Shown here: positions 34,260 through 44,842 of the stretch, in pieces | How the letters are laid out: each line of letters opens with the position of its first letter | Position numbering within the stretch: position 1 is the stretch's first letter | From: Lepidostoma basale | Taxonomy: Eukaryota > Arthropoda > Insecta > Trichoptera > Lepidostomatidae | NCBI GenBank assembly: GCA_022606425.2 | Contig: JAHDVF020001552.1 | Location: forward strand, 587,766 to 651,765 | Direction of reading: 5' to 3' | DNA length: 64,000 bases | The notes under the pieces: generated by a model | What the model was told of the DNA's origin: nothing | What the model saw: only the letters and a program-made list of their open reading frames with translations | The model's database searches: none | Program-made: the position numbers and the translations under genes

Positions 34260-34430
34260 ATATTGATTCTTGGGACATGTGATAGGTAGCTAATCTATCG
34301 CCATTTTATTGTCACGTGAATTCTACACCAGACCAAAGACAGTGTGACAATCACACTGCCATCGCCGGGAATCGAACCCGGAACCTTCGGGGTGGCAGTC
34401 AAAGCACTTACCACTCGGTCACGAAGGTCG
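34260..34430 (-). repeat. tRNA-derived SINE, copy 3, best preserved head
   Basis: On the minus strand the head starts CGACCTTCGTGACCGAGTGG (A-box) and continues to CCGGGTTCGATTCCCGG, a full B-box inside a five-base-pair T-arm. The body with CAGTGTGATTGTCACACTG and GTGACAATAAAATGGCGATA follows. There is no acceptor-stem pairing, so it is a SINE promoter rather than a tRNA gene. It is 3' truncated. Confidence 0.9.
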
Positions 34431-34494
34431 CAGATCCTTCTTAGCAGATCCTTTGTTCGTAGTGTATGAAAATACGAAAAATCAAAATCTTCAT

Positions 34495-34728
34495 AGATGG
34501 CGCATTGAAACTGACATGTGAAATCTGGTGTAGGACTTTAACATATATACAACTTCCAAAAATTTGTCAGACATGGTCATAAGAAATGTGGAATGGGGAG
34601 TGTTGTAATTACATAAAGCGTGCGCTTAATCCAACCAATGACAGGTCATAAGTCCTGTAAACGCCTTGATCAACCTTATTCAGTTTCCAATTTGCATCTT
34701 CGTCTCTATTGAGATACAATTAAATCAT
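34495..34728 (+). repeat. dispersed repeat R220, copy 2
   Basis: Diverged match of 2309-2515: CCAACCAATGACAGGTCATA, AGTCCTGTAAACG and TCTATTGAGATACAATTAA occur in the same order with similar spacing, preceded by ATGGCGC in both copies. It has no coding content. Confidence 0.6.
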
Positions 34729-35644
34729 TTATTTTTAGAAAGTTACATAAATTAAACGTTAAAGGGAAATCGCATTAAAGAAATGTGTGAGTTTATAAAT
34801 TAATAGTATTTCTGTAACATTAAGATTTTTGATCTCATTAAATGAAATAAACGTCTTATGAGATTTGGGTTTGAAGAATAATTAACCCACATTTCGGATG
34901 TTAATTGACTTTAAAGAGTCTCTCTTCACAGTTACTGCGTAGGTACAGAATCTTAACGGTCACTTTTTTAATATTTCTCATGGCAATCATCCGCACTTCC
35001 GTTGACTCATTCCCTCGCGCATTTTACCTTCACGTCTTCTGAGTTATGATTCACGCGTTAATTTCTATTTTAGTTTTACTTAACTCGATTACTTAAGGAT
35101 AACACCTGTCGGTACCACAGAGTACTTGCTATTAGCTTACCCATTATTTATGTAACCCTTTTATCCGACACATGTTCATGTATTCATTGTATCGCTTAAA
35201 AATCTGAAATTATGAAACAGTTGCACTGTACACAAATATGATGTGAAATTAACACGTATTTGGTTAATTGAAATTAAAATAAATTTCTTGATAGTAAATC
35301 CTTTTGTTATTTTAAACCAGTCCAATACTGCTAAGCTCCGGAGGAGGTCAGAAGTGAGAAGAATATGAGCATTATATATTCAGAGTAGAATTAAGTAAAT
35401 ATGTTACCAAATTTTAACCTTTTAACATGTATGTAGATTATTATTATGTGTGTTTTTTAAATTTCTTTTTTTCTTTTTTATGTTTCAATCCTAGTGTTTG
35501 CAGAAAGTCTAATATCTTTGCTAGTTGTTGGGGTGCCACTTGGGGCTTTTCATGCGTTCGTTTCCCGTTGCTCTTCACATCTTATTAAGTTAACTATTAA
35601 CCCCTATCGTGCGGCTGACTACATTTGCAGACCAAAAGAAATAG
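34729..35644. other. no gene recognised
   Basis: AT-rich spacer. Confidence 0.5.
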
Positions 35645-35858
35645 AACGATGTTTTTTATCTACTTCATCTTTTGTCTCTATTTCGACAGCGACCGGTTTC
35701 GCCAGGCTCGCTGGCATCGATAGACAGTCTGTCGATGCCAGCGAGCCTGGCGAAACCGAAGTCGAAATAACGACAAAAGTGAAAGTAGTTAAAAAAACAT
35801 CGTTTTATTTAATTCCATCAAGAGATTTCAGTAAAATCATTTGATTATCTCAAAAAAA
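35645..35858. repeat. palindromic element H3, copy 2, near-perfect arms
   Basis: Arms AACGATGTTTTTTATCTACT...CCAGGCTCGCTGGCATCGAT and ATGCCAGCGAGCCTGGCGAAA...AACATCGTTTTATTTAATT pair over roughly 90 bases around TAGACAGTCTG. The right-side extension ATCAAGAGATTTCAGTAAAA is the reverse complement of the left flank seen in other copies. The open frame crossing it (35494-35844) is an artefact of the element. Confidence 0.85.
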
Positions 35859-36524
35859 ATGGTCTTGAACGGTGGCTGACTACATTTGCTGCTCAATAGC
35901 TTGCTTCAACTCATCATAATATTTTGCATAATTTAGTATTAAGGATCTACAGTATAAAGGTTTATTAAATGCATGTATACATAAGCTGCAAATGAATTCA
36001 GTTTCAGTTTAAGACAAATTTTTTGGACTGCAAATATAGTTAGATGCACAATGGGGGTTAAACTTTTATACAAGTTTTTATTTAATTATACAAGTTGATA
36101 ACATATTGTAGAGCAAGCCTCCCAAACGAGTAGATCCCAGAAAGAATATCTTCATTTCAACCGTAGCCACATTTCATTTGCTTTTCTAGCAAACAAGTAT
36201 TGCAAAGAACGAAAATCATTTGGAAATCAACACTGAAAACAATAAAAACATATGTGTTATTAATCGCTGTCAAAATTCTTGGCAATCCGAACAGCATCGA
36301 CTTATTGATTTTAGACGAATCATAAAACACACATCTTCCCAGCACGATTATCTGCCATGTATCTGTGTGCCTTATTATGTCATGTGTCCTATTGTTGTCT
36401 AGCGAATGACCTGATATCCATTGAATCTCTTATTGCAGAATATATTACGGAGCGAGTTCTTATTATTCTATTAGATTGTGAAACTCTGCACTCAGCACTA
36501 AATTTAATATTATGTGTCGGTTGA
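35859..36524. other. no gene recognised
   Basis: AT-rich spacer. Confidence 0.5.
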
Positions 36525-36676
36525 CGACCTCTGTGGCCGAGTGCTGTGACTGCCACACCGAAGGTTCCTGATTCGATTGCCGGTGATGGCCGTGTGGTTG
36601 CCACACTGTCTTTGGTCAGATCTCTGGTTTCGCGCTAAAATGATGTAGAGAGCAATTCAACAAAATAATAATAATT
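36525..36676 (+). repeat. tRNA-derived SINE, copy 4, body shortened
   Basis: Head GACGACCTCTGTGGCCGAGT, with B-box region GATTCGATTGCCGG. The body jumps from CACACTGTCTTTGGTC to a 3' end GCTAAAATGATGTAGAGAGC with an AATAATAAT tail. It abuts a LINE-A 3' end. Confidence 0.75.
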
Positions 36677-36687
36677 TGCTTTACAAA

Positions 36688-36895
36688 CTAACCATCAAAC
36701 CATTTCTCCTAAAAGGTAAACAGGGAGGATGATATACCATACATCTCTTGCATCTTGAACTTTTATAATTAGTGTCATGCACACACGTCGTTTGTTCCCA
36801 CTTCTCGCATGGTCGACACTTAAAATTTGATTGATTTGATCATACCACGTCTTTCTCGGTCTACCTCTATTTCTCTATGTGTCTAAGCCGTCTTT
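36688..36895 (-). mobile_element. LINE-A 3' end
   Basis: The minus strand includes RNRGRPRKTWYDQINQI-like coding and a C-terminal block that ends in AACCATC/CTAA tail units at the left. It is frameshifted. Confidence 0.65.
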
Positions 36896-36933
36896 ACTCT
36901 TTCGCCGCTACAACTGACTTTAGTCAGATTAAT

Positions 36934-37343
36934 GGTCCATTTACACTGGACAGTCATCAAACGATATCGACACGTCACGATAAATAAAGACCTTGAATCT
37001 CACTGACTCGTTATCTCAAATGCTATAATAAAATCGCCGTCGGGGGTTGCCGAAGAAAGCACATACGAGTACCTACATAAAATTGACACTTAATAAAAAT
37101 GATCAATATTTTTCAGGATGTGTTTCGTACAGTATATAATTAATATTTACATTATACCGTTTTTGCTACCATTTAAATTCACCGTGGAGAAGGCATTTAT
37201 ATGGGAATTTTAATATAATATGAACGGAATCGATATTAATTAAAAGTAACAAGACACCATCAAAACAAATAAAACGATTATTTGCTCAACGCAAACCCGT
37301 GACGTGTCGGTATCGGCTGATGACTGTCCAGTGTAAATGGACC
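36934..37343. mobile_element. DNA-transposon miniature with 46 bp terminal inverted repeats
   Basis: Left end GGTCCATTTACACTGGACAG then TCATCA..CGATA.CGACACGTCACG. The right end is the reverse complement, ending CTGTCCAGTGTAAATGGACC. There is no transposase. A TTA direct repeat may flank it, but a one- to two-base uncertainty at the ends prevents a firm TSD call. A PIF/Harbinger relationship is possible. Confidence 0.75.
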
Positions 37344-37344
37344 T

Positions 37345-37560
37345 TTATAAGTTATCTCTTCTTCTTCCTAGCCTCCACTGCTGAATGTCAGCCTCTTTAT
37401 ACATTCTCCATTTTCATCTATCTTTCGCGACTCTTATCCATCTTCTTTTCCTGGCTGGGATTATATTGTCAGCCTATCTTTTTTGGGGTCCACCGACGAA
37501 TAAGTATTTGGGTCCTCTTCGCCTTCTTTGATATTCAAGGAAGATACTGATATAATCAAT
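37345..37560 (-). mobile_element. LINE 3' end fragment
   Basis: The minus strand ends with AGGCTGACATTCAGCAGTGG, the usual RTE-like 3' phrase, followed by AGGAAGAAGAAG. Upstream coding is scrambled. Confidence 0.45.
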
Positions 37561-37614
37561 TATTGCCTGTGTATTCATAATTTGGTTTGTAAGAAAATAT
37601 CGTTTTAAAAGCGA

Positions 37615-38410
37615 CCATACGTCACCTGAGAGTAAGAAGGTTCCAACTGCCAAAAGTAAAAAGCTGAGAAAAATGAAGTCAAAGTTTTGTTGGTTTCGGG
37701 TGTGTATCTTGGAATAAAAGAGTTCCATCCGAAGCAGATGAAATTCTTTTACCGAGAAGCGTGTAAATTTTCTCTGGCGACAGTTGGAATAATAAAGTTC
37801 TAAGTGTAAATGAAACCTTCTTCAATGAATCGTGTGTTTTGAATGATCAGATGGAACTTGATTTTGTTCGAAACATCAAAATGACGATACTATTACATGT
37901 TTTTTTTAATTGTACGTATAGATAAGGTTAGTAAGAACCCTTTTCACGAAAAAAAGCCAAATGTGAAATTTTGGTAGCTGGAACCCTCTTAACTCAAATG
38001 AACAGACTGGAAGCATTTGAAATGTGGCTCCATCGCCGAATGCTCAGAATTCCCTGGACAGACATGGTTACCAATACCGAAGTCCTGAGGCGAGCTAGAG
38101 TTAACAGGGAATGGTTATCAACTATCAAGGTTCGAAAGATCTCATATCTGGGTCATATACTGCGTGGGGAAAAGTACCACCTTCTCCAACTGATATTGGA
38201 GGGAAAAATTGAGGGACGCCGAGGGCCCGGAAGGAGACAAATGTCCTGGCTGCGAAATATGAGGGAGTGGACCGGCATCCGAAGTGTTGAGGAGCTGTTC
38301 CGAGCGGCGCAGGACAGGGACAGGTTCGCCGAGGTGATCGCCAACGTTGGGGGGACCCGACAGGGCACTTGAAGAAGAAGGAACCCTCTTACTCTCAGGT
38401 GACGCATAGG
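37615..38410. repeat. inverted-repeat element interrupted by LINE-B
   Basis: Left arm (37615-37651) CCATACGTCACCTGAGAGTA, then AGAAGGTTCCAACTGCC. The right arm (GGTAGCTGGAACCCTCTTA ... CTCTCAGGTGACGCATAGG) is split by the LINE-B insertion at 37992-38379. The arms pair over about 37 bases with few mismatches once the LINE is removed. Confidence 0.65.
37992..38379 (+). mobile_element. LINE-B insertion, recent, 12 bp TSD
   Basis: A 388-base 5'-truncated copy between perfect GGAACCCTCTTA repeats (37980-37991 and 38380-38391). The frame is open throughout: EAFEMWLHRRMLRIPWTDM, KISYLGHILRGEKYHLLQL, EGRRGPGRRQMSWLRN and AEVIANVGGTRQGT, with a GAAGAAG tail. Differences from 25634-26191 are few, so both are young. 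Confidence 0.92.
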
Positions 38411-38510
38411 AGAAACCGGTCGCTGTCAAAATGCAGACAAAAATGAAAGTATGTAATTCATAAATAAAACTGTTTTATTGAATTATTATTTAAGGTTATA
38501 ATGATTTATA
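38409..38510 (+). repeat. H3 half element, copy 3
   Basis: Only the right arm: GAGAAACCGGTCGCTGTCAA, a GCAGACAAAAATGAAAGTA stretch, then AACTGTTTTATTGAATTATT. Confidence 0.6.
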
Positions 38511-38914
38511 AAACATAGTCACGATCCCCTTAGCCAGTTAGTCAACTACAGCAAGACCTATTGAACTAATGGTGAATAGCGGAACCGCGTACGTATGAGT
38601 ATAAGCCGTAGTGAATAATATAGTACTATTGTGACTGGTAATTTTGCATTCCGCATTCGTGTAATACCGACTCGCGTGACGTTATGCAGCCGATGATAAC
38701 GTTTAAAGAATCGTAATTCGCTTACGACTTCAAACTTAATCTAAGTGGATCTTACACGTTCGCATACCAGCGTTCGCATTCTAGCAAGCTAGAATTTATA
38801 AATTAAAGTTAACATTGAATTAAATGCAAACGTGTTATAAACTTTCGTTTTTTAAAATCATGCGATTTTTAGATTCATGTTTATCACGTGTATTGTTAGT
38901 AAATTGAAGAAATT
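38511..38914. other. no gene recognised
   Basis: AT-rich spacer. Confidence 0.5.
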
Positions 38915-39060
38915 AGATAATCTAATGATATTTCACTGAAATCTCTTGATGGAAGTTCATTTAAAAAAATCATTAAATAAAACAATGTTTTATTTAACTA
39001 CTTTCACTTTTGTCTTTATTTCGACTGGTTTCGCCAGGGTCGCTGGCATCGATAAACTGG
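38915..39060 (-). repeat. H3 half element, copy 4
   Basis: Flank CTGAAATCTCTTGATGGAAG, then AACAATGTTTTATTTAACTA, GTCTTTATTTCGACTGGTTT and CGCCAGGGTCGCTGGCATCG. The second arm is missing. Confidence 0.7.
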
Positions 39061-39664
39061 TGATACTGTTATAAACTTACTCCTTTATATACATAAAGAT
39101 CAGATTCTATACAAAAATAATAATGTAAAATTTACTGAATTTAAATATTGCTATTAAAATTGTTTAGAGCATTCTGTTTTCAATGCAATGGAATTTAAAT
39201 TTATTTAAAACTGAACTGATAAACCGAACATAATAGTCGAAACTGAACAGATAAACCGTACATAATAGTATTTTCTAAGATATAACAAATAAAATAAAAA
39301 ATAACCTTATTAATAAATTAAATAATCCAAACCACGAAAATAAAGTGTTTGTGTAAAAGGTAAAAAAAAAACGAAAACTAATGTTATTCGAATACTCCAG
39401 TAATTTGGTGTTTTTGTGTACAAAATACGAGTAATACAAAACCCAAAAAATATTGTTAATTTTTATTTTATGATAATTATTTTGCACTGATCCTTGAGGG
39501 CCCTGATCATTGCATTTGCTGCACCTGAGCATTGAGGGAAACATAGAGGGTCGACGAGGTATCGGCAGGAAGCGAATCTCTGGACTGGCTTAAAAAGCGT
39601 TGACAACAGAGGCGTCTACTCTCAAGTGATAGTCAACCCGGCATAACTCAGAGAGAATCAGATC
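39061..39664. other. no gene recognised
   Basis: AT-rich spacer. Confidence 0.5.
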
Positions 39665-39668
39665 TTAA

Positions 39669-40452
39669 CACTTTGTGCGCTGTATTAACCGTCGCGTTGC
39701 CATGTGGTAAATTGAGTTTCCACTGCCAATTTAAAGTTGATTTTCTTAAAACCTATGGACCCTAATATTATAAAAAAAATTGTAATCCTCCATTGAAGTG
39801 TTTTCAATATTTCGTAATAAAAAAAAAAGCAAAAAATTACTTCCTTCATCCCAAAAAAAATATTTTCTAAGACTGCCCTCACCTTCATTCGTGTTAAGGT
39901 AGAATTTGTTTTGCTAATATTTACAACTTTATCAAAAGTGACAAATACTTACTCGCTGTTTTGAACGTATTATAAATTATATCTTTGACCTTTTCAATAT
40001 GTACGTAATAATACCACTGTGGACGGAAACGCAGGACGCAACTTAATAATATCAGAACTGTGAAAATATTAACACTTTACCAAAAGGGACAAATATTAAT
40101 ACGTACTCGTTGTCTTGAACGTACTATACATTTTGCCTAGGTGCCTTTATCCTCGCCCCGCCGGCCGCGGCGCGCAGACAAGTCCAGACCCGATGTCCAG
40201 TCGCCCGTATGCTGTGACGCATTACATATCAGAAATCGCATGGTTCCAGAAAAAAATTAATAATGATATGTTTTTCAAATAATCCATGTATGTTATAGAT
40301 ATCGATCTATTCCTAATGAAATTCCCTACAAGATGACATAAATTAAATTTTGATTCATCTAGTCATATGCTTGATATTTAGATAAAGTTAGCGGTAAACT
40401 GAACTTACCACATGGGAGCGAGCGTTTTGTTTTGAACACGGTACGTTAAGGG
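39669..40452. mobile_element. possible TTAA-flanked (piggyBac-like) element
   Basis: TTAA at 39665-39668 and 40453-40456. The ends are loosely inverted (CACTTTGTGCGC against CCCTTAACGTACCG), with a clearer internal inverted pair CCATGTGGTAAATTGAGTTT and AAACTGAACTTACCACATGG. Inside is an imperfect duplication (39916-39975 and 40067-40130) and a CpG-rich run near 40155. There is no transposase. Confidence 0.4.
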
Positions 40453-40456
40453 TTAA

Positions 40457-41309
40457 TGAGATCATTACATGTTAAGTTCTTTGCAATTTGAATAAATACA
40501 CTTTCACTAATGCTTGCTACTTTTAATTTACGTTTTCTGGTTATTATTCTTATTTGCATTTTACGCACAGAGTGCGTAAACTTCTGTATATTTCTTGCGC
40601 ATGCTCTATACAATCGTCTAGGGAACTATAAAAATCTTGCATAACGCGGAAATAATAATATAAAATCTAGCTTTCGAATAAAGCGGTAGCAGTATAAAAC
40701 CGTTTCCTATTTGTTACCGAAAGTATTATGAAATGAAAGGTGAATTTATTGATGTGCTTTACCTTTTACCTCACATTATAAAGGTTTTTACCGACGCAGA
40801 GTGTCGGCCATTGCTAAATATTGTCGTAGTGAGTGGCACTTCCGCTGACTAATTAGACAAACAGTTTTTTGCCAGTTTTGTGTCACGTTATTTTTTGTTT
40901 ATTCCCGACAAACCACAACCCGGAATTCATTTCGATCTGATTTATTTTATTAAACCTTGAGGTAAAAAGTATCCAAGTTAAAATAAAACAAAATGGTTCG
41001 CCACATTCCTTCGTGTCAGCGTTTGCTATTGCTAGTGGCCATCTTTGTTTATTCATTTGTTTAATATTGAAAATATTTTAATTTTCAAATATATGTTGGA
41101 ATATTTATATATTGTTTGACGCTCATCGAAAATATTTCTGTTACTTTTATATCATAGACCTCGAAACAATTCTGAATTGATGTAATACATTCCAAATGCA
41201 GAGGAGTGGAAGGAATAATAAAAATAGTCAATGTTTGTAGAGCGATTGTCAGAAGATTGTACGGTAGATACATGTGAAAAAAAGTCACTGAAAATCTAGA
41301 AAGAAAAAA
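40457..41309. other. no gene recognised
   Basis: AT-rich spacer. Confidence 0.5.
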
Positions 41310-41755
41310 TCTAACTCACCATCCCGCCGTTTCCTCTGAGGGGTAGGCAGAGCCGATGACAGAAACTACTCTGTCCTGACATATCTCTAGCTTCCTCTTC
41401 ATTCATATATCGTAACATGCACGCTCGTCGATTTTTCCGACTTCGAATGTGGCCGACTTTTAGTATTTGATTAATTTGATGCCATGCTTTCCTTGGTCTT
41501 CTACGTCTTCTATTTCCACTCACACTACGTCTATAATAATAGTCTAACCTTTAAAGCGCCGTTTTGTGATGTTATCACCTCAAGGGCGCGTTAAGACGTG
41601 TTTTAAATCTAAAAATCTAAATATTAACACTGCATTCGCGAACGGTTAAAAAGTATAATTATACAAAATATACCTACAAGTTTTTGTATACAACATTTTA
41701 ACCATATTCTCTTATCTGCTCGTTCCATATGTCCAAATCATTTCAGTTATTTATA
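41310..41755 (-). mobile_element. LINE-A copy interrupted by about 150 bases
   Basis: The minus strand reads RRRRPRKAWHQINQILKVGH and NRRACMLRYMNEEEARDMSG on 41315-41525. The upstream FGHMERADKR block reappears at 41680-41750. The intervening 150 bases are unrelated, probably an insertion of unknown type. Confidence 0.7.
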
Positions 41756-42272
41756 TAATTTAAGTTTAGATTTAGTTGTAAGTATATTATAGACCATATT
41801 CCTAATTTCATTAATTTTTTACTTCTAAAATGAACGTCTTGTTTTTCTTCAAATTTAAGACTTTGCAAAACTAGTCTGATTTTTAAATCATAAGTTATTA
41901 AGGTTTCGGTCACCAATGTTCCCAAGAAGAAAAGTAAATACTGGCTAATGAGTTTACTTTCTCGTGTGGTCTCGAAACTGCGGTGTTTATTTTTGAATGA
42001 CTCAGAATCGACAGTGACAGACGAGATAGCGAATGTATAATATTTCTCAGCGACTGAGGTCGATAATCTGTTAGTGTGGCTTATATTTGATTTATATTCA
42101 TCCACTGTAACAAAAGAATATAAGGCAAGCATGACAATCGATGACTACTTCGTATTACTTATTGAATTCGCTTTCTCAACGTAAACATTTGCAACGTACC
42201 ACCTATCTTATTTGAGTAACTAGCATTTTTCACAACCATTGTATGTTTATAAGCTACTTATTACAACTAACT
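41756..42272. other. no gene recognised
   Basis: Spacer. The minus-strand open frame at 41743-42132 has no family match that I know of. Confidence 0.4.
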
Positions 42273-42955
42273 AATTAACCATCACGCCATCTCCCCGAAG
42301 GGGTAGGCAGAAAGAATGGACTGCCACACTTTTCTTTCCTGAAATTCGCTTCCTCTCGCTTCCTCAACATTCATACAACGTGTCATTCTCGCCCGTAGAT
42401 TTCTCTCACGTGGCCGACATTCAATATTTAATTTATTTGATCGTGCCACGTTTTACTCGGACTGCCTCTATTTCTAGTTCCATTTACATGGTTAACATAT
42501 GCTTTTTTACCATTCTTTCTTCATTCATTCTTTCTGTGTGTCCAAACCATCTTAATGATCCTTTCATTGTTTTGTTCCTAACACCATCATTCGCACCGCA
42601 TTCACTTCTTATATTTTCATTTGGCACTCTATCATACCCAGAGTATTCACACATTCGTCTAAGAGATCTCATTTCTACTGCATTTATTTTACTTTCATCC
42701 TTCTTTTGCCAGTTCCATGCTTCCCTTCCATACGAAAGGGTCGGTAAAAGAACACCATTGTGCACTGCTATTTTACCTTTTGTTTGCGATGACAACTTTT
42801 AGTCTACCATTCAAATTTCACTTCTTATATTTTCATTCGACACTCTATCCTACACAGAGTATCCACACATTCGTCTTAGAGATCTCATTTCTACTGCATT
42901 TATTCTAATTTTATTCTTCTTTTGCCAGTTCCATGCTTCGCTTCCATACATATGG
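42273..42955 (-). mobile_element. two LINE-A fragments in tandem
   Basis: 42273-42800 carries most of the C-terminal domain on the minus strand (SSQTKGKIAVHNGVLLPTL, ESKINAVEMRSLRRMCEYS, MKGSLRWFGHTERMNEERMV, then frameshift) and the CTAA-type tail at the left. 42813-42955 repeats the MYGSEAWNWQKK to ECEDT section. The second piece may be an independent insertion or a partial duplication. Confidence 0.8.
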
Positions 42956-43202
42956 AAATAACGTACTTTCATCACCACTTAACGTACTTTGGAATATTTT
43001 TTTTATCATAGATATTTTTGTTTAACTGAATTAAATATTTATTGTTCATATCTCGAGCACCGTAAGAGCCGGTTGTTCTGATGCCTATCTGTTTATCTTA
43101 ATAAACTTGACCACGCCTATATCCTGGTACAGATCATATTCCTATTTAGTTTTATAGAATTTCGTATTTTCGAAGATGCAGATTTTGTACTTGGAGATAT
43201 GA

Positions 43203-43690
43203 ACTACTACTTACTACGGCCTTAGCCTCCTTGATGATCGTCTTCCAAGCGTCTCAATTCTTCGCCTTTTGCTCCCAGCAGTCCGATTCGCCCAACCTGG
43301 CCAGATCAGCCAGAACATTATCCATTTAGCGCTGTCTAGGTCTTCCAAAAAGTCTTACTCCGGTTGGTCTAGACCAGTAGTTCCCAAAGTTGTCCGTACA
43401 GACCCTCTGGCATCATTCAGGGGGTCCGTAGATAATTGAAATTGATTTGGGGGTCCCTGAACAACCCTGAACCATGTTGTGGGGGCCCGCGCAAGGTTTA
43501 CAGCGACCTTTTTTTAAGCTCATTCGGGAAAATCGACCTTTTTTTTATCAAAATCGACCTCATTTGTGAAAATCGGATCACGATTGAGCAAAAAAATTGA
43601 ATTTGTAAAAAAAAGTCAATATTACGAAAGTAGGGGGGTCCACGGGACAAACAAGTTTGGGAACCACTAGTCTAGACGCTAACAGGGTCT
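43203..43690 (-). repeat. unclassified dispersed repeat split by hAT miniature
   Basis: Segments GGCCTTAGCCTCCTTGATGA, CTTTTGCTCCCAGCAGTCCG and TCTAGGTCTTCCAAAAAGTC look like a retroelement 3' region (GRPRQR/LDD-type coding on the minus strand is hinted). It is interrupted at 43375-43669 and resumes with GCTAACAGGGTCTTC. Confidence 0.4.
43375..43669. mobile_element. hAT miniature element, 8 bp TSD GTCTAGAC
   Basis: Ends CAGTAGTTCCCAAAG and AGTTTGGGAACCACTA, flanked by perfect GTCTAGAC copies (43367-43374 and 43670-43677). The interior holds GGGGGTCC runs on both arms. It resembles 23927-24271 and chose a similar TCTAGA target. Confidence 0.85.
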
Positions 43691-43697
43691 TCATTGC

Positions 43698-43762
43698 AAA
43701 TCGAACCTGGGACCTTCAGTGTACCAGTCATAGCTCTTGCCACTCTGCTAGTAAGGTCGTAG
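43698..43762 (-). repeat. tRNA-like SINE head fragment
   Basis: The minus strand shows CTACGACCTTACTAGCAGAG, then CAAGAGCTATGACTGG and the B-box CCCAGGTTCGATT. Only the head is present. Confidence 0.5.
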
Positions 43763-44299
43763 AAATGTTCCAGACGAATGTGTTTGTCTAAGTTAATTTT
43801 ATAGTTTCAACTTTCACCCGTAAATGCACTTCAACATCTAACGACCCACTAACGAACTGTTGCAGATAATGCAGTTTCTCGAGTGTTGCACGAATATCCC
43901 CGCTGGTACTCGGAATACTAATCTATATTTAATCATTATTGTATTATAGACACCATAAATATCACGGGCCATAAACCTGTCCCAACTATTAGCTCTTATC
44001 AGTCTCGGTACGGCAGAATTTAATTACAGTTTCTACGAAACGCCGTCGACACGAGACTTTTTTCGTTTAGAAAGAAGTTAAGCAATCAACACCAGTTAAA
44101 CAATATGTGTGCCTAATAATGAAAAACATTCACTTTATACTTATTATTATGATGGATTTGGACCTTGCAATCACCAATATGATCGTTATTGGCAGAGTAT
44201 CATTAATCAATGCACACGTTGCTTGTACACCTATCTAACGTGCATTATAAATTGCAGATACTACATTATAATAATTATTATTATTTTATTAACAATTGT
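43763..44299. other. no gene recognised
   Basis: AT-rich spacer. Confidence 0.5.
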
Positions 44300-44455
44300 T
44301 ATTGAGATAATCTAATGATTTTACTTAAATCTCTTGATGGAAGTTCAGACTAATCTCTCGATACCAGCCAGCCTGTCAAAACCGGTCACTGTCGAAATAA
44401 ACACAAAAGTGGAAGTAATTATTAAAAAGCATAGTGTTATTTAATTATTATTTAA
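44300..44455. repeat. H3 element, copy 5, mostly right arm
   Basis: Flank TTAAATCTCTTGATGGAAGT, then CTCGATACCAGCCAGCCTGT, AAAACCGGTCACTGTCGAAA and AGTGTTATTTAATTATTATT. The left arm is largely deleted. Confidence 0.65.
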
Positions 44456-44474
44456 CTATGACGATTTGTTTAAT

Positions 44475-44620
44475 GTAGATGAAAACGATGGTTTTCCATA
44501 AGAGTTATGATATATCATATTTTATTGGAGTGATATGTATCGCTTCAATTAGGCATTATCGTATGTTGTTCTTTTCATTTGATAATACCCGGCAAGTTTC
44601 TAGTTTGATAATATATATTA
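44475..44620. repeat. diverged H4-like palindrome remnant
   Basis: GAAAACGATGGTTTTCCATA followed by ATTGGAGTGATATGTATCGC recalls the left arm of H4 elements. The right arm cannot be traced. Confidence 0.3.
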
Positions 44621-44644
44621 AATATTATCAAACCAGAAAATATG

Positions 44645-44842
44645 CGGATGCAATATTGCAGAAAATGTACGGATGTAACATTGCAGAAGATGTACATATG
44701 CAATATTGCAGAAAATGTACGTATGCAATATTGCAGAAAATGTGCAGATGCAATATTGCAGAAAAGTACGGTTGCAATATTACAGAAAATGTTCCGATGC
44801 AATATTGCAGAAAATGTGAGGATGCAATATTGCAGAAATGTA
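44645..44842 (+). repeat. 25 bp minisatellite, eight units
   Basis: Unit consensus about CGGATGCAATATTGCAGAAA plus ATGTA. Six units are 25 bases long and two are 24. Each unit contains the palindrome TGCAATATTGCA. Open frames crossing it on both strands are by-products of the repeat. Confidence 0.92.

Noticed and set aside
34355..34430. Possible tRNA gene with perfect B-box
   Set aside because: No acceptor stem pairing, and the same head plus body recurs at several loci with microsatellite or A tails, so it is a SINE.
35494..35844. 116-residue open frame
   Set aside because: It is largely the H3 palindrome read through both arms.
41743..42132. 129-residue minus-strand open frame
   Set aside because: No recognisable domain, AT-biased composition, no splice or start context; left unannotated.
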